From NCBI GenBank assembly GCA_017852615.1, contig JAFMKX010000001.1, positions 64,970 through 93,894 on the forward strand: DNA of 28,925 nucleotides. The letters are read 5' to 3'. Below the pieces are notes generated by a model. It was not told the origin of the DNA, ran no database searches, and saw only the letters and a program-made list of their open reading frames with translations. Source of the stretch: Pontimonas sp. (lineage in GTDB: Bacteria > Actinomycetota > Actinomycetes > Actinomycetales > Microbacteriaceae). The position numbers and the translations under genes are program-made. Below are positions 24,110-28,925 of this stretch, piece by piece; position 1 is the stretch's first letter, and each line of letters opens with the position of its first letter.

Positions 24110-24822
24110 TGGCCCATCCCTAGGCCCCCATCGACGGGGATCACGGCACCGGAAATATAACCGGATTCATCAGAGGCTAGCCATGCCACGGCGCTGGCAA
24201 CCTCAGAGGGCTCCGCAAAACGACCTGCAGGAATGGAGCTGAGGTATTGCTGTTGCTGATCCTCAGGCAACGCTTTCGTCATATCCGTGTTGATAAAGCC
24301 TGGGGCGACGACGTTGGTGGTGATACCTCTGGAACCCAACTCCCGGGTCAGGGAGCGCGCGAACCCGACGAGTGCGGCCTTCGATGAGGCGTAATTGACC
24401 TGACCAGGTGATCCGTAGAGTCCCACCACGCTAGAAATCATGATGATGCGCCCGAATTTGGCTTTCAGCATCGACTTGATGCACCGCTTAGTCACTCGGA
24501 AGACCCCCACCAGATTGGTGTTGATGACGTCCTCGAAGTCTTCATCGCTCATGCGCAGTAGCAGGGTGTCTTTGGTGATGCCGGCGTTGGCTACGAGAAC
24601 TTCAATGGGTCCCAGTGCTGCTTCCACCTCGGCAATCGCTGAATCCAGTGATTCCCCATCTGTCACGTCGGCGGTGACGGTGAGGCTCCCTGTCGGCCCA
24701 GTGCCCGAGCGAGCAGTGACGGCGACGCGGTGACCCTGGGCAAGGAAGGTTTCGGCAATAGCAAAACCTATTCCCCTGTTGCCACCGGTGACTAAGACTG
24801 TCCTGGGAGTACTCATAAACAT
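24106..24822 (-). CDS. fabG: 3-oxoacyl-[acyl-carrier-protein] reductase FabG-like SDR
   Basis: A 238-residue short-chain dehydrogenase that fits FabG: reduction of 3-oxoacyl-ACP with NADPH in fatty acid synthesis. It has the cofactor motif VLVTGGNRGIGFAIAE, NAG in LVANAGITKDTLLLRM, catalytic Ser in IIMISSVVGLYG, YASSK in QVNYASSKAALVGFARSL, and PGFINTDMT. Actinobacterial type I FAS organisms often retain FabG-like proteins for other roles, so the substrate is not certain. ATG 24822 is used; ATG 24816 is equally possible. TAATAA five bases before ATG 24822 may be a -10 with no ribosome binding site. The gene is divergent from the DUF3099 gene by 40 bases. Confidence 0.88.
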   Translation of the reverse strand: MFMSTPRTVLVTGGNRGIGFAIAETFLAQGHRVAVTARSGTGPTGSLTVTADVTDGESLDSAIAEVEAALGPIEVLVANAGITKDTLLLRMSDEDFEDVINTNLVGVFRVTKRCIKSMLKAKFGRIIMISSVVGLYGSPGQVNYASSKAALVGFARSLTRELGSRGITTNVVAPGFINTDMTKALPEDQQQQYLSSIPAGRFAEPSEVASAVAWLASDESGYISGAVIPVDGGLGMGH

Positions 24823-24847
24823 AGAGCTTATTAGCAGGTGGCTGTTC

Positions 24848-24853
24848 TACGAT
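24848..24853 (+). promoter_or_regulatory. Putative -10 element of the DUF3099-SURF1 operon
   Basis: TACGAT fits the TAnnnT pattern and lies nine bases before ATG 24863, in the 40-base space between the divergent fabG and DUF3099 starts. Little or no 5' leader would be made. No clear -35. Confidence 0.35.
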
Positions 24854-24862
24854 GAAGCCACC

Positions 24863-25132
24863 ATGAAAGAAGTTCAGGCAGTGACCTCGCTGGCGCTTTC
24901 GCCTGAGCGCGAGCGCAACACTCGAATGGTCAAATACTCCATCGCGATGGGTTTGCGATTGGTCTGTATCGGCGCCTGTTTCCTGGTGTCGGGTTGGTGG
25001 CTCCTTCTCCCCGCGTTCGGTGCGGTCATCCTGCCGTATTTCGCCGTGGTGGTCGCAAACTCCGTCACCAGAGCGCCCAGTGGCGGGGCACCACTTCGCC
25101 CAGGCTCGCTTGGCGTATATTCGCCTGAGTGA
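24863..25132 (+). CDS. DUF3099 membrane protein
   Basis: An 89-residue protein with a short soluble start (KEVQAVTSLALSPERERNTR), two closely spaced hydrophobic helices (VKYSIAMGLRLVCIGACFLV and WWLLLPAFGAVILPYFAVVV) with SGW between them, and a Gly/Pro-rich cytoplasmic end. This pattern fits DUF3099, a small actinobacterial membrane family of unknown function. The frame is open upstream to 24779, but that part would overlap the fabG start and carries nothing conserved. It overlaps the next gene by four bases (GTGA) and SURF1 follows, which suggests, by inference only, a link to respiratory membrane assembly. Confidence 0.83.
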   Translation: MKEVQAVTSLALSPERERNTRMVKYSIAMGLRLVCIGACFLVSGWWLLLPAFGAVILPYFAVVVANSVTRAPSGGAPLRPGSLGVYSPE

Positions 25133-25350
25133 TTATCCCCGGCGCTTCCCAGGACACCCTGAGATGTTCGAAGACGGCCTGCCGTGAGGAACCAGCCTGG
25201 CAAATCATCTGGCGCAATCCCAAGATCCACACGCCTGATCGAAAAAAAGTATGGCTGTCGTGCGATGACCACAAGGATTTCTTTGATGGCTACCTCTCTC
25301 AGCGAGGCTTCCCGGTGTCGATAGCTCCCGTGGACTCGGAGGTCGGCTGA
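25129..25350 (+). CDS. Small conserved Cys/His protein (homologues sometimes labelled acetone carboxylase)
   Basis: A 73-residue protein with C13-x4-C18 and, after a basic Trp-rich stretch (WQIIWRNPKIH), C45-x2-H48 in KVWLSCDDHKDF. The four residues could form a small zinc site. Related actinobacterial proteins in the same place, before SURF1, are to my memory often labelled acetone carboxylase, which a protein this short cannot be. The function is unknown. GTG 25129 overlaps the DUF3099 stop and the stop is one base before SURF1, so all three are translated as a set. A metal or cofactor role in cytochrome oxidase assembly is only a guess from context. Confidence 0.8.
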   Translation: MIIPGASQDTLRCSKTACREEPAWQIIWRNPKIHTPDRKKVWLSCDDHKDFFDGYLSQRGFPVSIAPVDSEVG

Positions 25351-25351
25351 C

Positions 25352-26161
25352 ATGCTGCGGTTATTGTTTAGCTCGCGGTGGTTGGGATACCTGGCTCTAG
25401 CCGTTGCCTTCGCCGCTATCGCCTCACTCTTAGGTTTGTGGCAGTGGGACCGTCGTGACCAGGCGGTGTCCGCGATGGACAAGGTGGAGCGCAACTACGA
25501 TGCGCCAGTAGCGCAGCTGAGCGAATTTCTTCCCCCCTCGGTGTTCACGGAGGATAACGAGTGGCGCCCCGTGGTGATGCAGGGCGAGTACGTGGTCGAG
25601 GAGCAGATCCTGGTGCGCACGCGACCACGCTCAGGACAGGTGGGTTTTGCCATCCTCGTTCCACTGCGCACCCAGAGCGCCACCATTATCGTCGACCGGG
25701 GATGGATTCCCACGGGTTCCGCCAGCGACCAACCAGATCGGATTCCCCTACCGCCTGAGGGGCCAGTCAGTGTCACGGGGCGCCTGAAACCCGGAGAACC
25801 CACACTCTCGGGGCGCGGAGCTCCGGAAGGACAGCTACCGAGTATCGACCTCTCCGCAATGCAAGAGTTGACGGCCTCGAGAATTGTGGAGGAGTTCTAT
25901 GTGAGTCTCAGCACAGAGGACCCGTCACCCCAGTTCACTCCCCTGCCGCTGGAGAGGCCCGTCCTCGACGAGGGCCCGCACCTCAGTTATGCCTTTCAGT
26001 GGTTTGTGTTTGCTCTGATGGGGTTCTTCGCCTATTTCTGGCTTCTGCGTGAGGAATATCGCACGGAACAAGGTGTGGAGAAAAAGGAACTGGGGAAACC
26101 GAGCGACGCCGAGGAAGAAGACGCTTTGCTGGAGCAACGAGGTGCTACGCCAGAGCGATGA
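25352..26161 (+). CDS. SURF1-family cytochrome c oxidase assembly protein
   Basis: A 269-residue membrane protein with the SURF1 layout: an N-terminal membrane helix (WLGYLALAVAFAAIASLLGL) running into WQWDRRDQ, the conserved GLWQWxR motif, a large extracytoplasmic domain (PVVMQGEYVVEEQILVRTRP, ILVPLRTQSATIIVDRGWIP with the conserved GWIP) and a C-terminal helix (HLSYAFQWFVFALMGFFAYF) with the conserved YxxQWF. SURF1 assists haem a3 insertion into aa3-type oxidase. The last 35 residues form an acidic/basic tail. The 3' end overlaps the convergent ABC-F gene by 17 bases. Confidence 0.93.
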   Translation: MLRLLFSSRWLGYLALAVAFAAIASLLGLWQWDRRDQAVSAMDKVERNYDAPVAQLSEFLPPSVFTEDNEWRPVVMQGEYVVEEQILVRTRPRSGQVGFAILVPLRTQSATIIVDRGWIPTGSASDQPDRIPLPPEGPVSVTGRLKPGEPTLSGRGAPEGQLPSIDLSAMQELTASRIVEEFYVSLSTEDPSPQFTPLPLERPVLDEGPHLSYAFQWFVFALMGFFAYFWLLREEYRTEQGVEKKELGKPSDAEEEDALLEQRGATPER

Positions 26162-27743
26162 GCTCCTGGTATTCCTCGCTCCAGTGGTCTTCCACACCAT
26201 CGGGCATGATGACCACCCGTTCTGGGTTGAGTGCCATCACGGCACCATCATCGTGGCTTACCAAAACGACAGCACCTGAATAGTGAGCGAGCGCGTCCAA
26301 AATTTCTTCACGGCTGGCCGGGTCGAGGTTGTTGGTTGGCTCATCGAGGAGTAGGACATTGGCCTTCGAGACCACCAACGTCGCCAACGATAGCCGCGTC
26401 TTTTCCCCACCCGAGAGCACCCCAGCTGGTTTATGGACGTCATCACCGGAGAACAGGAAGGACCCCAGTACGTTGCGTGCTTCTGTTTCTCCAATAGAAG
26501 GCGAGGACGAGAGCATGTTCTCTAATACGCTGCGCTTGATATCTAGGGTTTCGTGTTCTTGGGCGTAGTAGCCGATCCGCAGACCATGCCCGGATTCGAC
26601 TTCGCCGGTGTCGGGCTGATCCACCCCGGCAAGAATGCGAAGAAGCGTTGTTTTTCCCGCTCCGTTGAGACCCACGATGACCACCTTGGAGCCTTTGTCA
26701 ATCGCCAAATCCACGGCGGTGAAGATTTCCAGAGAGCCATAGCTTTTCGAGAGGTTGTGGGCAAAGAGAGGTGTTTTTCCACACGGCGCTGGTTCGGGAA
26801 AGCGTAACTTCGCGACACGGTCGACGCTGCGCACTTCTTCCAGACCAGAAAGCATCTTGTCAGCCCTGGCCAGCATTTGTTTAGCCGACGACGCCTTACT
26901 TGCTTTTGCTCCGAAACGGGCAGCCTGAAGCTGGAGGGCTGTGGCTTTCTTTTCTGAAATGGAACGTTCCTTGCGGCGACGCTCCTCGTCCGCTTCGCGC
27001 TGGCGCAGATAGTGCTTCCACGACATGTTGTAGATATCAATGGTGGCGCGATTGGCATCGAGGTAAAACACTCTGTTCACCGTTTGCTCGACCAGGGCCA
27101 CATCGTGGGAAATGACGATGACTCCCCCGGGATAGCTTTGCAAGAAGGCCCGCAACCACACCACGGAATCAACATCGAGGTGGTTGGTGGGCTCATCCAG
27201 GACCATCAGGGGCGCATTTTGAAACAGAATTCGGGCCAGTTCGATGCGTCGACGCTGACCACCCGAGAGAGTCCCGAGTGATTGATCCAAAATTGCCGGC
27301 GGTAAATTCAAATGGGACGCTATCGCCGCAGCCTCAGCTTCTGCCTGATACCCCCCGAGGGCAAGAAAACGGTCATTGAGTCGACCGTATTTCTTCATCG
27401 CTGCTGCCGATACGGCCTCATCGGTATCGGCCATCGCGAGTGTGGCGGCGCCCATCTCAGCCATCACACTGCCAAGTCCTCGTGCATCCAAAATGCGTGA
27501 GCGAGCTGTGGAATCGGGGTCACCTGCGCGGGGATCTTGGGGAAGGTATCCCACCTCACCGGTCACGTTGACGTGGCCGTCTGTTGCGGGAAGCTCCCCG
27601 GAAATCACCCGTGTGAGGGTTGTTTTACCGGCGCCATTGCGACCCACGAGTCCGACTTTGTCACCGGTATCAACACGAAAGGACACGTTATCGAGTAGGA
27701 CTCGAGCACCAATGCGGATCTGAAGATCCTTTACCTCAAGCAT
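26145..27743 (-). CDS. ABC-F family ATPase
   Basis: A soluble protein of 532 residues with two ABC domains and no membrane segment, as in the ABC-F translation factors that act at the ribosomal E site. Domain 1 has VGRNGAGKTTLTRVISGELP, LSGGQRRRIELARI and VLDEPTNHLDVDSV. Domain 2 has VGLNGAGKTTLLRILAG, LSGGEKTRLSLATLV and LLLDEPTNNLDPAS. A charged linker of about 80 residues (RREADEERRRKERSISEKK-like) joins them. Whether it is a housekeeping factor or gives antibiotic resistance cannot be read from the sequence. It is the third gene of a minus-strand set after sufC and a SufT-like gene, 42 bases after the latter, and AGGA lies about ten bases before ATG 27743. Confidence 0.93.
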   Translation of the reverse strand: MLEVKDLQIRIGARVLLDNVSFRVDTGDKVGLVGRNGAGKTTLTRVISGELPATDGHVNVTGEVGYLPQDPRAGDPDSTARSRILDARGLGSVMAEMGAATLAMADTDEAVSAAAMKKYGRLNDRFLALGGYQAEAEAAAIASHLNLPPAILDQSLGTLSGGQRRRIELARILFQNAPLMVLDEPTNHLDVDSVVWLRAFLQSYPGGVIVISHDVALVEQTVNRVFYLDANRATIDIYNMSWKHYLRQREADEERRRKERSISEKKATALQLQAARFGAKASKASSAKQMLARADKMLSGLEEVRSVDRVAKLRFPEPAPCGKTPLFAHNLSKSYGSLEIFTAVDLAIDKGSKVVIVGLNGAGKTTLLRILAGVDQPDTGEVESGHGLRIGYYAQEHETLDIKRSVLENMLSSSPSIGETEARNVLGSFLFSGDDVHKPAGVLSGGEKTRLSLATLVVSKANVLLLDEPTNNLDPASREEILDALAHYSGAVVLVSHDDGAVMALNPERVVIMPDGVEDHWSEEYQELIALA

Positions 27744-27785
27744 GCGTCACCGTTCCTGGACCGACGCACTGGGAGGAGCTGGGGT

Positions 27786-28118
27786 CTAGATAGAAAATCC
27801 GAGAGCTCTCATCATGTCACGTCCATCGGCAGTGATGCGCTCTTGGCCCCAGGGTGGCATCCACACCCAGTTGATCCGAAAGCGCTCGACGATGCCGTCC
27901 ATCGAGTTAGTGATTTCCTCTTCGATGACATCGGTCAACGGGCATCCCGCGGACGTCAGAGTCATACTGACAATCAGTGCGTCCTCTTCGTCATCCCAGG
28001 AGAGGTCATAAATAAGCCCCAGATCCACGATGTTGACGCCGAGTTCAGGGTCAATAACGTTTTTCAGGCCTTCTTGAACCTGATCAAATTTGGTATCACT
28101 GAGAACTACTGTTGCCAT
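27786..28118 (-). CDS. MIP18/DUF59 iron-sulfur cluster assembly factor (SufT-like)
   Basis: A 110-residue protein of the MIP18/DUF59 family that supports Fe-S cluster maturation. It has VIDPELGVNIVDLGLIYDLS, the family signature, and TLTSAGCPLTDVIEEEI, which carries the conserved Cys. The C-terminal WVWMPPWGQERITADGRDMM is typical of actinobacterial copies. It may help deliver clusters made by the SUF scaffold. ATG 28118 has a strong GGGAGG seven bases upstream, and sufC ends 23 bases before it. It corresponds to sufT (Rv1466) in the mycobacterial cluster, where sufS and sufU lie in between; neither is here. Confidence 0.92.
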   Translation of the reverse strand: MATVVLSDTKFDQVQEGLKNVIDPELGVNIVDLGLIYDLSWDDEEDALIVSMTLTSAGCPLTDVIEEEITNSMDGIVERFRINWVWMPPWGQERITADGRDMMRALGFSI

Positions 28119-28141
28119 ACGATTGCCTCCCGAGTGTGAGC

Positions 28142-28900
28142 CTAGGCCGCTTGGTTAACGTAACGGTCGTAGCCCTCGTTTTCCAGACGGTCTGCCAACT
28201 CGGGCCCACCGCTTTCGACTATCTTCCCGTTCACAATAACGTGCACGAAATCTGGTTTGATGTAGCCCAGAATTCGCGTGTAGTGGGTAATCAAAATGAC
28301 CCCTAACGAGGTGTTCGTCAGGGCACGATTGACCCCCTCGGACACGATTTTCAGGGCATCGACATCAAGACCGGAGTCTGTTTCATCCAGCACCGCAAAT
28401 TTGGGCTTGAGAAGTTCTAGTTGCATGATCTCATGGCGTTTCTTTTCGCCACCAGAGAAGCCTTCATTGACATTGCGCTCAGCAAAGCCGGGCTCCATCC
28501 GCAACGCGTCCATGGCTGCGCGCAAATCGGTTACCCACTGACGCAGTGCTGGAGCTTTGCCGTCCAAGGCAGTTTTGGAGGTGCGCAAGAAGTTGCTCAC
28601 CGTGACCCCGGGAACCTCCACGGGGTACTGCATTGCTAAGAAGAGTCCTGCGCGGGCGCGTTCATCAACACTCATGGCCAACACGTCCTCGCCATCGAGG
28701 GTGATGCTTCCCTCAGTGACGTGATACCGAGGGTGTCCCGCGATGGTGTAGGCCAGGGTGGATTTTCCCGAGCCATTGGGGCCCATGATGGCGTGGGTTT
28801 GGCCCTGATCTAGGGTGAGGTCGACACCTTTAAGGATCTCGACAGGCCCGTTTTCTCCGTCAATGGAAACGTGGAGGTTCGTGATGGTGAGGGTGCTCAT
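28142..28900 (-). CDS. sufC: Fe-S cluster assembly ATPase SufC
   Basis: A 252-residue ABC ATPase that works with SufB and SufD as the cluster scaffold. Walker A is IMGPNGSGKSTLAYTIAG, the signature is FSGGEKKRHEIMQLELL, Walker B is FAVLDETDSGLDVDALK (the SufC form with ETDSGLD), and the H-loop is VILITHYTRIL. FLAMQYPVEVPGVTVSNFLR is also characteristic. ATG 28900 is preceded by AAGGA five bases upstream. The upstream gene (expected sufD, or a ferredoxin-like gene) lies beyond the right edge. Confidence 0.97.
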   Translation of the reverse strand: MSTLTITNLHVSIDGENGPVEILKGVDLTLDQGQTHAIMGPNGSGKSTLAYTIAGHPRYHVTEGSITLDGEDVLAMSVDERARAGLFLAMQYPVEVPGVTVSNFLRTSKTALDGKAPALRQWVTDLRAAMDALRMEPGFAERNVNEGFSGGEKKRHEIMQLELLKPKFAVLDETDSGLDVDALKIVSEGVNRALTNTSLGVILITHYTRILGYIKPDFVHVIVNGKIVESGGPELADRLENEGYDRYVNQAA

Positions 28901-28902
28901 GT

Positions 28903-28925
28903 CTATCCTTTTGCGTTGTCGTCGG
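28903..28925 (-). CDS. Possible 3' end of an upstream suf gene
   Basis: On the minus strand one frame entering from the right edge reads DDNAKG and stops at TAG (28905-28903), just before the sufC ribosome binding site. The position fits the end of sufD or a small suf-linked gene, but six residues identify nothing and the frame may be accidental. Confidence 0.2.

Noticed and set aside
1..28925. CRISPR array, prophage, transposon or defence island
   Set aside because: No regularly spaced repeats, integrase, transposase or restriction genes are seen on either strand.

Overview
The window is a dense, almost wall-to-wall stretch of chromosomal housekeeping DNA from a high-GC Gram-positive bacterium. 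Gene order (trmI, FKBP, pafB-pafC-tatA-tatC-helY; sufC, sufT-like, ABC-F; fabG, DUF3099, small Cys protein, SURF1; glgC-serB), the mycobacterial-type LexA box and the many TAnnnT -10 elements a few bases before start codons all point to an actinobacterium. The neighbourhood resembles Microbacteriaceae, probably a lineage with a compact genome. That placement is inferred from remembered gene order and not from a search. No mobile element, prophage, CRISPR array or integrase is visible, and no gene-free stretch exceeds 300 bases.

Region 1 (1-8357, minus strand) reads as one nine-gene unit, in transcription order: HAD hydrolase, trmI, two-domain FKBP, pafB, pafC, tatA, tatC, helY and the 5' end of a probable lnt. 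In mycobacteria the pafBC-tatAC-helY block follows the pupylation/proteasome genes. Here those genes are missing from between trmI and pafB, although both PafB and PafC remain.

Region 2 (8417-10301) holds a PAC2-family gene, uppP (convergent with it) and tRNA-Leu(GAG), which is followed by a strong UUCG-loop terminator.

Region 3 (10365-16096) is the best defined system: an SOS mutasome operon imuA'-imuB-dnaE2. A perfect LexA box (TCGAACAAATGTTCGA) sits between a consensus -35 and a probable -10, and the transcript is probably leaderless. ImuA' lacks a Walker A motif and ImuB lacks the Y-family catalytic acids, leaving DnaE2 as the only catalytic polymerase. This is a known system in a fused, self-contained arrangement, not a new one.

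Region 4 (16093-21292) carries a SpoU/TrmH methyltransferase, a class II-like sirtuin, a histidine phosphatase, trehalose synthase (with a 15-bp palindrome upstream), a DEDD exonuclease and zinc-free L31 (rpmE2).

Region 5 (21364-24822) has a stand-alone ABC ATPase divergent from glgC-serB, then fabG. Region 6 (24863-26161) is DUF3099, a small Cys/His protein and SURF1. Region 7 (26145-28900, minus) is sufC, a SufT-like factor and an ABC-F protein.

A recurrent theme is compaction. All five convergent gene pairs overlap through their stop codons, leaving no room for intergenic terminators. I did not find a clearly undescribed system. The most informative observations are the missing pupylation locus beside retained pafBC and the architecture of the mutasome promoter.
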